Shown here: positions 8,208 through 17,310 of the stretch, one piece after another
How positions within the stretch are numbered: position 1 is the stretch's first letter
Layout of the letters: the number at the start of each line of letters is the position of its first letter
Assembly: GCA_033064195.1 (NCBI GenBank)
Contig: JARBJD010000585.1
Span: forward strand, 1-31,371
Length of the DNA stretch: 31,371 nt
Source of the DNA: Blattamonas nauphoetae
Taxonomy: Eukaryota > Preaxostyla > Oxymonadida
Reading direction: 5' to 3'
Notes under the pieces: generated by a model
Seen by the model: only the letters and a program-made list of their open reading frames with translations
Database searches by the model: none
What the model was told of the DNA's origin: nothing
Program-made: the position numbers and the translations under genes

Positions 8208-9152
8208 TTACTGAATATATTGAGAGTAAGCAGGCATATTCCCAGATTGGTATTGACTGATATCATCATTTGTTCTTGTTGCATATGCTTGGCGTGTCAG
8301 ACCGCTAATCGCTGTTGCTATGTCAGCATTATGTCTACCATGGAATGTTTGCAAATCTTCTTGAATTGTGATAAACTCTAGAAACTGTGGATACACCTGC
8401 TCCTTGAAATCCTTTCTTTTATTCATTCTCTGATGTCCTTCGTTGCTACTGTCGAATCCTGAAAGATGTTCTTCAAGCCATCTGTCCCACATTTGTGATG
8501 CTACTTTCGATTGAATTGAATTGAACACCATATTGTCTATTACTCTTTTCCCTGTATCTGCTGGATTATCTCGACTGGCACGAGTTATTCCCAATGTGTT
8601 TGTCATGAAGTCACCAACAGCTTTCTTCATTATTGCATATGGATGTTGTGATCTTTGTGCTTGCATGTCTCCATAGCTGATGTCTCGATAATTGGATGGT
8701 AAATCGTATGTTCCATTCTTGAGGAAATTAGAGTGTGAAGCTTTGATTTTCCTTCCGAATTGGCGATCAAATGCTGTATATGATGTCTGTTTTCGCTTGT
8801 CTGGTGTTGGATTCATTGCGTAGTATGTCTCTTTGACTGGTCTACTGTTGTATGGAGCGAGCATGGCACCATTGACTGCAATCAGATCTTTCGTTTCATT
8901 ATCGTAGACCATCACATCTGGGATTTTTCCATGTTGTTCCATTAGAACAGTCCAATTCTGTCCAGTTCTCTTGATGTACTCAAGCGCTGATGGATAACTA
9001 CTGAGGGCATCGTTCCATCTGGTTTGAATATCATCGTCAGCATAGATTCTTTTCAATGCTGCTTGACTTTGCTCAGCGTATCTCATTTTTGGTTTCTTCT
9101 CTCTTGTTTTTCTTGTTGGTTGGTTGTACACAATCTGTGGTATCATTGACAT
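8208..9152 (-). CDS. Late protein H, unknown virion-module protein
   Basis: The 314-residue protein starts MSMIPQIVYNQ. I chose this ATG because element 2 starts at the equivalent MSQKIVYQ and because the motif lies just upstream. It has a basic N-terminus (TRKTREKKPKM), then a mixed alpha/beta body, with conserved stretches ALEYIxRTGQNWTV, LAPYNSRPVxETYY and YGDMQxQRSQxPYAIMKKAVG. No Cys-His-Asp protease signature is visible, so I do not call it the maturation protease. There is no membrane segment. It is transcribed away from the ATPase across a 53-base shared promoter. The frame looks whole here and broken in element 2. Confidence 0.6.
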   Translation of the reverse strand: MSMIPQIVYNQPTRKTREKKPKMRYAEQSQAALKRIYADDDIQTRWNDALSSYPSALEYIKRTGQNWTVLMEQHGKIPDVMVYDNETKDLIAVNGAMLAPYNSRPVKETYYAMNPTPDKRKQTSYTAFDRQFGRKIKASHSNFLKNGTYDLPSNYRDISYGDMQAQRSQHPYAIMKKAVGDFMTNTLGITRASRDNPADTGKRVIDNMVFNSIQSKVASQMWDRWLEEHLSGFDSSNEGHQRMNKRKDFKEQVYPQFLEFITIQEDLQTFHGRHNADIATAISGLTRQAYATRTNDDISQYQSGNMPAYSQYIQ

Positions 9153-9205
9153 TTCATACAAAATAAAAAAACCAAAAATATATTTTAATTAGAGTTAAAT
9201 CACAA
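9153..9205. promoter_or_regulatory. Divergent promoter between gene H and the ATPase
   Basis: Toward H (minus strand) the late-type TTTTTTATTTT lies at 9160-9170. Toward the ATPase (plus strand) TATTTTAATTAGAGTTAAAT lies at 9181-9200. The matching gap in element 2 (21009-21069) keeps both blocks, including a shared TATxTTTTAATTAG core. Confidence 0.6.
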
Positions 9206-10061
9206 ATGAACAAATCGAATATGTCTCTAACAGCATACGTGAATGCTAAATTGAGTGAAGCATCAAATAGGAATGTTTCTCATGAAGTTCAATCACAAAT
9301 ACATCCAGACTTAAATTTCAATCGCAACAGTGTCAATGTCCTTGTGGGAAATAGAGGAAGTGGGAAAACATTTAATGCTCTTCGAGAAGTTGCTAAACTC
9401 CAGAATGTTCAAGTCAGAAACGAACTATTCCATTTGTTTGTCTTCGTCACTGATAAGAACATTGATCCAACCTTCGATAAATTCAAACCAATACTGAACG
9501 TTCCTTATGTCGAAAGTCAAATACGATGATGCCCTTCCATTTCTGTTGGAACTCTCTGAATCAAAAGCTGCGTATGAAGAGATCATTGACAATCAGTGGC
9601 AAGGCAGAATCACTGATGAGTGTCGAGAAGATCTCTTTGATGCTCTTTACATTGATGACTTCTCAGTTAAGAATCTCCAAACGATTATCCTCCTTGATGA
9701 CTGTCGTAGGATCTTAGGTGAACGTAGAACATCCAAAAATAGAATGACTATGATGGACTTATTATTGGTGAATCGACAACCGAAATTCACATTCTTTCTG
9801 ACGATGCATGAGCTCTTCAGTTTGTCAGCAGATATGAAGTCAAACATTGATTCAATGTGGATCTTTGGAGGATTCAACAAAGAACGAATCAGTCGAGTAT
9901 ATCCTCAGTTGAACTCACCAATTGATATTCGACAGTTCTGGAATGTCTACCAAAGGAAACAAAAGTGTGAAGCAATTATTCTTCGATACAATACCGATGG
10001 AGTCGTACTCAATGAAATAAACAAAGATGGGTTAATCAGAAGGGTCAGAGAGCTCTTGTAG
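9206..10061 (+). pseudogene. ATP: A32-like genome packaging ATPase (element 1), about one break
   Basis: The first part carries a Walker A loop in NVLVGNRGSGKTFNALREV. The second carries a Walker B strand in TIILLDDCRRIL, followed by an arginine-rich stretch and LLVNRQPKFTFFLTMHEL. This is the FtsK/HerA-type packaging ATPase of Polintons and large DNA viruses, which pumps the genome into the capsid. It reads opposite to its neighbours and its end overlaps the end of gene J by 30 bases. The copy is a fossil with about one break. The same first part survives in element 2. Confidence 0.85.
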
Positions 10062-10391
10062 AAGATTCCCAATTGTCTCGTCTAGACTTCGAAGCCTCAT
10101 GCTGAGAGTATCTGTCAATGTTCGTATAGATTCTTCAATGTCAGATAATCTTTGATCAATCGAGAGTGAATTAGGTGGAGTGGAAGCATCAACATATCGT
10201 TTCCTAAGTGCAATCTCACCTCTTATTTTTGTTATTCGATATCCATCAATTTGGATCATTCTATTCAGTTTCTGAGTTGTGTACTCATTCAGTTCTTTTT
10301 TATTCTTCTCCAAGTATCTCTGAAAGTCGTGGATGTTTGTGAACTCTTTCTGCTCAGGATCAAATGGTTCTAATATTTTCAGTGATGTCAT
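10032..10391 (-). CDS. Coiled-coil protein J, unknown
   Basis: The 119-residue protein is charged and helical. Its middle contains KLNRMIQIDGYRITKIRGEI, and residues ~75-115 (SIDQRLSDIEESIRTLTDTL onward) have a heptad-like pattern typical of a short coiled coil. It has no membrane segment and no catalytic motif I can name. It lies between integrase and ATPase, converging on the ATPase with a 30-base overlap. The TTTTTATTT motif ending TTTAAATG precedes it. An oligomeric DNA- or capsid-associated protein is a guess. Confidence 0.55.
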   Translation of the reverse strand: MTSLKILEPFDPEQKEFTNIHDFQRYLEKNKKELNEYTTQKLNRMIQIDGYRITKIRGEIALRKRYVDASTPPNSLSIDQRLSDIEESIRTLTDTLSMRLRSLDETIGNLLQELSDPSD

Positions 10392-10398
10392 TTAAATG

Positions 10399-10409
10399 AA
10401 ATAAAAATA
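10399..10409 (-). promoter_or_regulatory. Late-type promoter motif of gene J
   Basis: Minus-strand TATTTTTATTT, then CATTTAAATG. Confidence 0.5.
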
Positions 10410-10427
10410 TCTGAAACAATTTTGAGA

Positions 10428-11393
10428 CTACGCCAAATTAAACTCAGCAATGAACTCTGGAGTGAAGTCGTCGATTGAGTCTGCATGGAACTTGGTATGC
10501 TGAATTGGTACGTAGACAACTTTTGATAAACATGTGAGACCATTCAGTAGAGTAGCTACGACATTGCCGTGCTTGTACTCAATGAATTTCCCCACGAATT
10601 GAAACTGTCTTCGCTTCTTCTGAAACTTGGCAACAGTCTTGTCCAGATCAAGGTGAATCAACAGAATATTTCCTGGTTTGTATTTCCATAACATCTGTGT
10701 TGTCTGCTGTCTTTGGATGGTCTTCAATTGTTCTTCACAACTGGAGATATACAGAGCTTCGATTTCACGATTGTTTTGTGCTTGCTGTGGAGTGAATTTA
10801 TTCCAGTACGCTCGATGTGGAGTCATGCTGTAATATTCCACCATCTGATTCATCAATGAATGATTTGCCATTTGTGTCGCATTGTCTTGGAATCCATCTC
10901 TGATTGTTCTGATCACTCGATCCACAATTCTGTTGTGATTTGTGAATGGTGAACTTGTGAAATATGTACTGACTTTCTGTTCCTTGAAAAACTCTGATGC
11001 TTCTCCACTTGTCCAAGCAGCTTCTCCATCACCTCGAATGTTATTCACTGTAACTCCACGATGATTAATCAAGTCATTGATTGCAGTCTTGACTTTGCTC
11101 CATGATTTATCCAGAACAGGAATCACTACAAGGTATTTGGTGTTGATGTTAATTGCGAAGAGGTATATCTGCAACACTGTTTTCGACGTTGGTGATTGGA
11201 TAAAAACGAGATCAATTTCCCATGATCCGAACTTGGGAGAAAAGTATGGTCGATCACAATTCTGTGGAACCTTTCTGTCTGATGTCTTCTGTGGATCACC
11301 TGTAATTGCTTTGGACATGAACTGCATTTTTGATCGAAAAGGATACACGATTTTTTCCGTTGTTTTAGGCATCGTTGGTGGATCAATTCTCAT
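10428..11393 (-). CDS. INT: Retroviral-type integrase of the Polinton
   Basis: The 321-residue protein has an RNase H-fold integrase core. The GSWEIDLVFIQ strand is followed by LFAININTKYLVVIPVLDKS, then NNIRGDGEAAW, then a helix with FTNHNRIVDRVIRTIRDGF. This spacing is that of Polinton/retroviral integrases, which join element ends to the host chromosome. The C-terminal part (residues ~235-320) contains KYKPGNILLI and VGKFIEYKHGNVVATLL, a chromodomain- or SH3-like beta barrel in position. A classical N-terminal HHCC zinc domain is not visible from this start. There is no clear A/T promoter motif directly upstream, so it may share a transcript with gene L, 72 bases away on the same strand. 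Confidence 0.85.
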   Translation of the reverse strand: MRIDPPTMPKTTEKIVYPFRSKMQFMSKAITGDPQKTSDRKVPQNCDRPYFSPKFGSWEIDLVFIQSPTSKTVLQIYLFAININTKYLVVIPVLDKSWSKVKTAINDLINHRGVTVNNIRGDGEAAWTSGEASEFFKEQKVSTYFTSSPFTNHNRIVDRVIRTIRDGFQDNATQMANHSLMNQMVEYYSMTPHRAYWNKFTPQQAQNNREIEALYISSCEEQLKTIQRQQTTQMLWKYKPGNILLIHLDLDKTVAKFQKKRRQFQFVGKFIEYKHGNVVATLLNGLTCLSKVVYVPIQHTKFHADSIDDFTPEFIAEFNLA

Positions 11394-11465
11394 TCTGTCA
11401 CTTCCTCTTTCCCTCTGGATTTTCCTTGGATGTGCAGAATCCCATCTGTGAGTATATTCATCATA

Positions 11466-12395
11466 TCAATCCTGAAATGATCTTCCTCCGAATGGGATTT
11501 GTTTTGTGTGAGTCAGAATGAAGTTAAGATCATCGTTCGCAATAGTTCTGTTAATTGAGGCTCGAACAAATGTGTCTCTGTTCATTTTATTGGCATCCAG
11601 CATGTGTGAGGTAATAAAGTGTTCCATCTGCTTTAGATTATTCAGTATTGAGTTCTCAGCTTTGATCTGTTCATCTTCGGAATCATCTCTCTGTTGATGA
11701 TCAAACAATCCTTTCATATGTGCTGATTTATTGAGAACTTGTTGTGTCGTAGGTTCGTACTGTCTGATCTCTCTCACAGGGTGTTTTGATGCAGTTGTTC
11801 TGAAGAAGGGATTTCTCTCAATTGGATCCTGAATCTGTGAAATTGGTATAATGTCATCATCATCATCATCGTCCTCCTCTTCGAACCTCCTCTCCTTCAT
11901 TGGATATTCATATTCGAACCCCATCGATTTCAAGTTCCTTTTCTGTCCAGGAATAATTAGATATTCAGGTGGTTCTATTGCTATTGGTCTTTGCACTGGA
12001 ATTGTGATTGGGATTGGTCTTGCCTCTGCAGGGCTTCGAACTCTTGGTGAGAGATTTGGTGTCACTTGTTGATTGTACTTTCGATGATATTCTGTATACA
12101 TCTTGTATGCTTTTTCACATCTCCAATCACTAACACGTTTTCCCAAGAATTCAATCAGAAACTGTGAGACTACTTTTGTTCCATCTGAAATAGTTAAATT
12201 CGGAGAGAGACCTCCATTAAACCAATCCTCAAAATATGTCTCATCGTTTGCAACATACTCTCCATGTGAATCATAGACGTCATATACTGGTAATGTGTTG
12301 GTTCTATTGAACTTGACATTGAATATTTTGATTTGAGAGTGTTGTGTACACCGAAGTAACCTACTCACTAATGCATTGATCTGTCGTGTGTTCAT
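11466..12395 (-). CDS. Acidic protein L, unknown
   Basis: The 309-residue protein has an N-terminal folded part (residues ~1-105; includes FLIEFLGKRVSDWRCEKAYK), then a Pro-rich low-complexity linker. An acid run, EEEDDDDDDDI, follows near residue 175, and the end is helical (LNNLKQMEHFITSHMLDANK). No enzyme motif is recognised. It sits between integrase and polymerase. A short late-type motif (CTTTATTTTTG) precedes its ATAAATG start. The layout of folded head, disordered acidic middle and helical tail suggests a DNA- or capsid-binding scaffold, but this is not shown. Confidence 0.55.
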   Translation of the reverse strand: MNTRQINALVSRLLRCTQHSQIKIFNVKFNRTNTLPVYDVYDSHGEYVANDETYFEDWFNGGLSPNLTISDGTKVVSQFLIEFLGKRVSDWRCEKAYKMYTEYHRKYNQQVTPNLSPRVRSPAEARPIPITIPVQRPIAIEPPEYLIIPGQKRNLKSMGFEYEYPMKERRFEEEDDDDDDDIIPISQIQDPIERNPFFRTTASKHPVREIRQYEPTTQQVLNKSAHMKGLFDHQQRDDSEDEQIKAENSILNNLKQMEHFITSHMLDANKMNRDTFVRASINRTIANDDLNFILTHTKQIPFGGRSFQD

Positions 12396-12401
12396 TTATT
12401 C

Positions 12402-12410
12402 AAAAATAAA
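12402..12410 (-). promoter_or_regulatory. Late-type promoter motif of gene L
   Basis: Minus-strand TTTATTTTTG followed by AATAAATG, nine bases beyond the end of the polymerase gene. Confidence 0.45.
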
Positions 12411-12418
12411 GTTTGTGT

Positions 12419-15400
12419 TTATTCAATTATATAATCAGTAGCTTTCAGTCCATGAACGAATGGAGGACATGATTCATTTTCAAGTACGATTGCCTTCAGA
12501 TGAATTCCACTGAGACTGAGTTTTTGCTGTTGTATTTTCGCTATCTCAAATCCATTGGTGTCATCGTCAGAATGAACTCTTCTCGTCTGAAAGTTCAATG
12601 TTGTAGTCATTGTTTTCTCTCCATTGAGGCACTTCACATAATCGTCACTCGTGATGTTTGTTTTCTTCAGTGACACTCCTTTGATTTTGCATTTCTCATC
12701 GAGTGAGTAACACTTTGGTGCAAGGCAGATCATCTGTTCACCTTCCTTTTCTATTGCTAATCCCAACAGCTTCTTCTCATCATCAACTCCTTTTTCAGGA
12801 TTGGGAAACCATTCATATTTATGAGAATCATAGAATTCCTTGTCAGCAATCACGTGTTCAAATTGTTGATGGATTCCAGCATTCGGATCTCCACTAGTTG
12901 CCCAATATGCAGAGTCAGTATCTCCCTCACAGAAGTGAATCTTGTTTATGTCTAGGCACTTGTACATGAAGTTGTAAATGAAATTCAGATACCAGAACTT
13001 GGCATTGTCGAGTGTGAATACTGCTTCTTGCAGACATGTCTTGCATGATGCTTTCTCTCTGTCTTCAATCACAATGTATTTGTCCTCATTGATCTCTCGA
13101 GTCGCTACAAATCCTTTCATCATTTGCTTCAAGTATGTTCTCTTCTCATTGCAGATTGTGATTGAGTTATATTTCTCAGTGTTCATTCCATCGTATCCGT
13201 AACTTCCATTCAAGTTGGTCTTACAGAATTGTTCTTTTCCCTTGTTTCCAACTTTCATTGCTTCTATTCTGTCATTCATGAATGAGGTCACAAATGGTTC
13301 AAATCCAGCATGTCTCGAGAATACCATCACACTCTTAATATCGTCCACAATGAAGTGACAATAGTCGATGAGGAACCACAGATAGTATGTCGAAAAGAAC
13401 ATATACTGATCGTGTGTGCTCAAGAGTTGAGTCAGCTTTCTTTGTTTGTCATCAGTCTTCAATCCATGTTTCTTCATCAACGAATTAGTCTTCTCTCCAA
13501 TGTTCTCTTCTGTCATATTGACCACTATGTTCCTGAAGATTGGTGGGAAATTAATGAACTCATTGATGTATTTCTCGTCGATGTGTCACTTCAATTCTGC
13601 AACGAACAATGTCTTCTGATTCTTGTCTTCAATAATCTTCCGACATTCTTTATCACCTGTTGCAGTGTACAAACATCTTCCTGGCATGTACATTCTGTGC
13701 TTCGTGTATGGATTGTTCTTGTTCTTGATTGACGAGAAAGCACTTGGATACAGGGAATTAAAGTCAACCCCACAAACGTGAGTCATTTTATGTTCAGTAT
13801 CAGTTGATTTGACAACACCATCTTCATACGTGAAGTGATTGATTGGAGTCACATCTTTGATGTTCTGTCGATGTTGAACATTCGATAATCCACCAGTCAC
13901 TGCTGCTCTCAACTTGTGATATGTTTGTTCATGTGTCAGAGTCATTGGTAATGATTTCCAGATGCAGTACTTCTTCAGTTGAATCCTCAATCGTGTGAGA
14001 TGTTCATCTTTGTCTGACTTGTAAGTGTTGCAGTAGTCACAACAGATCTTGACGTTCTCTTTTGAATGTCCTTTGGAATTGTCGATTCTATCCAATGTTG
14101 GTCGAACTGCTTGCGAGAAGTGACTCTTGCAGATGTAGCACACTCTCTTGCACTGTTGAACGAACCATTCATAGTCTGCTTCAGTGACATTTTTGTCAGT
14201 ACTGCGATGTGCTTTCTGGTCTTGATAAATGTATGATGCAACCTTGTACTTCCAGTATTGTTTCGTGATTTTTATTTCTCCAGATTGATCCACACCATTG
14301 AAATCATCATCGATGTCGAAGTCCTTATACGCACAAGCATACTTGATTGCAGAAGCATTTGCTGACAATGAGAGATTATGCAGCATGTCCACTTTGTATT
14401 GGAAGTTCAGATCAATGAGATTATCCAATGGTGCTATCATACATTCGACGTCTCTGATGTTGTAGAATTTCAGGTATTCCCAACGGTTCTTGAATCCTTG
14501 TTTGTTCCAATCGTCGAGGTACATTTGGTAATCGGTGTCGGACATTTCACTGTTGTTCAGACTGGAGTAGAATTCATACTTGGAGAATGGTTCTTGTTTG
14601 TTCAGCACTGCATCGTAGTCTGATGAATCAAATGATTCGTAAGCAAAGAACGATTTCTGAAGTGTCGTGTTTCCACCAAAAGCCTTCACTGCATTATCCA
14701 AAGTCATTGGTCCAGTGTATGACATCATGTCAATGAATCGAAGAACCTGTTGTGTTTTCTCGTGTCTGATCAATACTTGTTTGTACTTCGTTGTAGATCC
14801 AAGGAAACTCACCACTTTCCAATCCTTGTCAACGAGATCACGGAAGATGAGATTGATGTCAAATCTGGAACTGTTGAATCCAATCACACTGACTTCATTT
14901 TGAGAGGGTATTTCTGGGTCTTCATACATGTTGTCCTCTCCTACTGTTTCTGCATATTTGAAGAGTTCTCTGATCCATTGTTTCACAAAATCCTTTCCAT
15001 CTCGAAGATCAAAGTAGATTGACTTCACCCCTGATTTTGTTTTGATTGCTGATGCAACAGAGAGAGGTTTTAAGTGTGAGATCAGTTGAGTATTGTCATC
15101 AGAGAATAGATTGTCAAGAATGAGATCTTCCATTGTTTCGAAATCATATGTGATGTAGTACTGTGTTGGTTTGAATTCATTTTGTCTCTTATGTGCCATC
15201 AGAAATTCAAATGTTCTATTGTTGAGAATATGTGGAACATACGGTCTTGGTGTCTTATCTAGTGAGATCTTCTTCACGTGTTTTCCATCAAGATCTTTGC
15301 ACTCTCTGAGATGCTTCTCAAAATCTCTGCTGTAGTTTTTATTCTTCACTTGGAATCCTCTAGACTGACAATATGGACAGAGCTTGTATCCAGTGATTTT

Positions 15401-16399
15401 CTCAGGGTCAACAATGGACAATACATGAACGAGAGTTGACGTCAGTGGAATCATCAGAAGTGAGAGAACGCTTGCATCATCATTTTCGTTGATGTACGAT
15501 TGACTCAGGAAGTATCGCTTCTTGTCTTCATCAAATTCATAAATGTGAACTGTGATGTTGAACTTCATCATTGCTTTCTCAATATCACAGGCAATATCAA
15601 ACCCAGGATAATTCTGAAGATGTGGGGTCAATTGTCGAGATTGGAGATGAGTGAGATTCATCCATTGTGCGAACAATCTGTAGGCTTCACTGTTCCTCAT
15701 ATTGATTGAGATTTTCTTACCTTGAACTTCAGGAAGTGTGAGGAATGATAGTGCTTGAAAGAAGCAGATATTGTACTCTGAATCGATGTATCGAACGTTT
15801 CTCGTTTTGATGTGTTCAGTGAGAATGGCATTTGCTTTTCCTGCAACTGGGAATCGATAGACTGCAACTAGAATGGAGTGGAATGCGATGTACATTGTCT
15901 TCGTATCCATTAGTGTTCTCTCTTGTGATTCCTTGATCAAATTGATTGCATACTTCGAATACTCAGAGATGTCTCCTGAACTTCTGATCACTGTTGGGAA
16001 ACTCTTTGATGTGTTCTCCAATTCTGGTCTGAAGTCATTGTACGTAGTTTCATCTCTGTCTTTTCTTTCGATGATCTTCCCAAAGTCAATACTAATCTTG
16101 AATGGATGATCTTTCTCTTTGTCGAACACTGCTTTAATGAAGGTTGTGATTTCTTCAACGTTCTTCAAGTGATTGTGGAAGTACAACTGATATGGTTTTC
16201 CATTATCTTCAACCTTCTCAACCTCATTCTTTTTGAACTTCCTTCGTGCATTCATCAGACAAGAATTGAATGCTGCTTTGTCACGTGGTTCAGCGAGTAA
16301 TATGCATTCTTCAAATCCATCAAATGTCTGCACTTCTCTCTTTTCCATTTGTTCATTTTTCTTTTGAATGATCAACAGATTCTTCATCCAATGATCCAT
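12419..16399 (-). pseudogene. POLB: Protein-primed DNA polymerase B, about one break
   Basis: This is a Polinton-type family B polymerase region of about 1300 codons. In order: an OTU-like N-terminal segment (YNICFFQALSFL near residue 215), then a C-x2-C...H-x3-C zinc knuckle (~345-370). The exonuclease motifs are YDFETMED (~418), FNSSRFDINLIF (~508) and FYNIRDVECM (~650). A treble clef follows (CYICKSHF...ICCDYCNTY, ~753-790), then polymerase motif A, DFNSLYPSAF (~880). Motif B (NGSYGYDG), motif C (EGDTDSAYW) and a KCYSL...KIKGVSL element are in the last third. Family members copy linear genomes from a terminal protein. No A/T motif lies in the 15 bases between N and this gene, so the two probably share the N promoter. 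The copy is a fossil with about one break. Confidence 0.9.
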
Positions 16400-16414
16400 T
16401 AACTTCTCTTCAAT

Positions 16415-16789
16415 TTATTTCAGTTTCCACGTCATTCTGAACACTTGCTTTTTCAGTTCATCTTTGTTCACTCTTGGATTTGCTTTCATGATTTGCATTC
16501 TTGCTTTGCTGTCTTCTTCATTCATCATTGCATTGTTATTGTTCTCTTCAAGTTTGTGAATAAAATCATCAATCTGATAGTTGGTAATATTCCTTATTTC
16601 TCCTTCAAAGTGGAGATCTGGACTCCTGAGCATTGACAGGAGATATGCTCTCTGATGTTGGTAGTTTCTACTGCCTGGATTATATGTTCGATCATAACCG
16701 TGGTCATCCTTGAATTCAAAGGTGGTGTTTGGAAATAGTGCTCTAATTTTCGTGATGCTGTCTGTGACAAATTTTATTGTCGCCGCCAT
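16415..16789 (-). CDS. Small protein N upstream of POLB, unknown
   Basis: The 124-residue protein starts MAATIKFVTDSITKIRALFP. Residues ~1-75 look compact and mixed alpha/beta; the rest is charged helix (HKLEENNNNAMMNEEDSKAR) with a basic end (RMTWKLK). Its stop lies 15 bases before the POLB start, and only it has the early-type motif, so the two probably form one transcription unit. A terminal-protein or replication-accessory role would suit the position, but no family signature supports it. Confidence 0.55.
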   Translation of the reverse strand: MAATIKFVTDSITKIRALFPNTTFEFKDDHGYDRTYNPGSRNYQHQRAYLLSMLRSPDLHFEGEIRNITNYQIDDFIHKLEENNNNAMMNEEDSKARMQIMKANPRVNKDELKKQVFRMTWKLK

Positions 16790-16797
16790 TTACTACG

Positions 16798-16810
16798 AAT
16801 TAAAAAATCC
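16798..16810 (-). promoter_or_regulatory. Early-type promoter motif of N-POLB
   Basis: Minus-strand GGATTTTTTAATT, then CGTAGTAAATG. Confidence 0.5.
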
Positions 16811-16832
16811 GAAAAGAAAAAAAGTTGAGCGT

Positions 16833-17222
16833 TTATTTCTGTTTTCTCAGGTGAGGCTTTTTCTTGGCAGTCAGCCATGAATCAAGTCTAATTCTGAACA
16901 CTTCACTTCCGCCAATCTCTCGATACGTAAATGGAACCAGAACTTTGGTGTACTCACCGACGAGCTCACAATTGAATTTCTTCAATTCATTTTCGACGAA
17001 TGATTGAGTGTAGTGTCGACGTTTTGACAAGTGAGGTCTGTTTCCTTGATTCCATAACTTTGGTTTTATTCTCCATTCAACTCCCTCATGAACATACATC
17101 ACCGGCACATTCTTTCTGACATACTCAGAGACTAACGAACAGTTCTCTTCTCTCATTGATTCAATTAATGCTTGTTCTGAACATACTCGGCGTCTTTCGT
17201 TGTACATTTCAGTTGGATTCAT
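16833..17222 (-). CDS. Two-repeat protein O at the right end
   Basis: The 129-residue protein has two ~50-residue units. The first runs ALIESMREENCSLVSEY...VMYVHEGVEWRIKPKLWNQG..PHLS. The second runs SFVENELKKFNCELVGEY...VPFTYREIGG..FRIRLDSWL..KKPHLRK. The scheme (helix, NCxLxxEY, strand, (E)GxEWxI, W, xxPHL) resembles the 'YEL..EY / GHEW.....NW..G..CP.C' repeats found in endonuclease-like proteins of phages and large DNA viruses, but without the Cys pairs. A nucleic-acid-binding role is inferred. The first ~47 codons lie in the inverted repeat and recur at 1183. The frame looks whole. Confidence 0.6.
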   Translation of the reverse strand: MNPTEMYNERRRVCSEQALIESMREENCSLVSEYVRKNVPVMYVHEGVEWRIKPKLWNQGNRPHLSKRRHYTQSFVENELKKFNCELVGEYTKVLVPFTYREIGGSEVFRIRLDSWLTAKKKPHLRKQK

Positions 17223-17310
17223 TTAATACAAATTAAAAAAATCAGAATTAGATTTTCATTCGTTGTTTTCTCAGTTCTGGATTTTTCACTAGAAACGAGG
17301 ATCAATGGGT
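17081..17310 (-). repeat. Right arm of inverted repeat
   Basis: This is the partner of 1143-1324, containing the start of gene O and its promoter. The match ends near 17081 inside gene O, and outward of about 17310 similarity to the left arm is not visible by eye. Confidence 0.7.
17226..17241 (-). promoter_or_regulatory. Early-type promoter motif of gene O
   Basis: Minus-strand TTTTTTTAATTTGTATTAAATG, best match to the early-type form. Confidence 0.55.

Larger units (their letters stand above)
1143..17310 (-). mobile_element. Polinton/Maverick element 1, nearly complete fossil
   Basis: The stretch holds protein-primed polymerase B, retroviral-type integrase, A32-like packaging ATPase and capsid-type proteins, the set that defines Polintons/Mavericks. 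The stated limits are the inverted match between 1143-1324 and about 17081-17310; the true outer ends could lie farther out. Most genes read on the minus strand, with the ATPase and the S74 protein on the plus strand. About three genes carry roughly one break each, and the MCP1 gene contains a 600-bp foldback transposon. The remaining genes look whole, so decay is modest. I could not find a maturation protease or a fusogen. Terminal dinucleotides and a target duplication were not identified. Confidence 0.9.

Noticed and set aside
8208-9152. Gene H as the adenovirus-type cysteine protease
   Set aside because: No His...Asp/Glu...Gln...Cys arrangement is visible.
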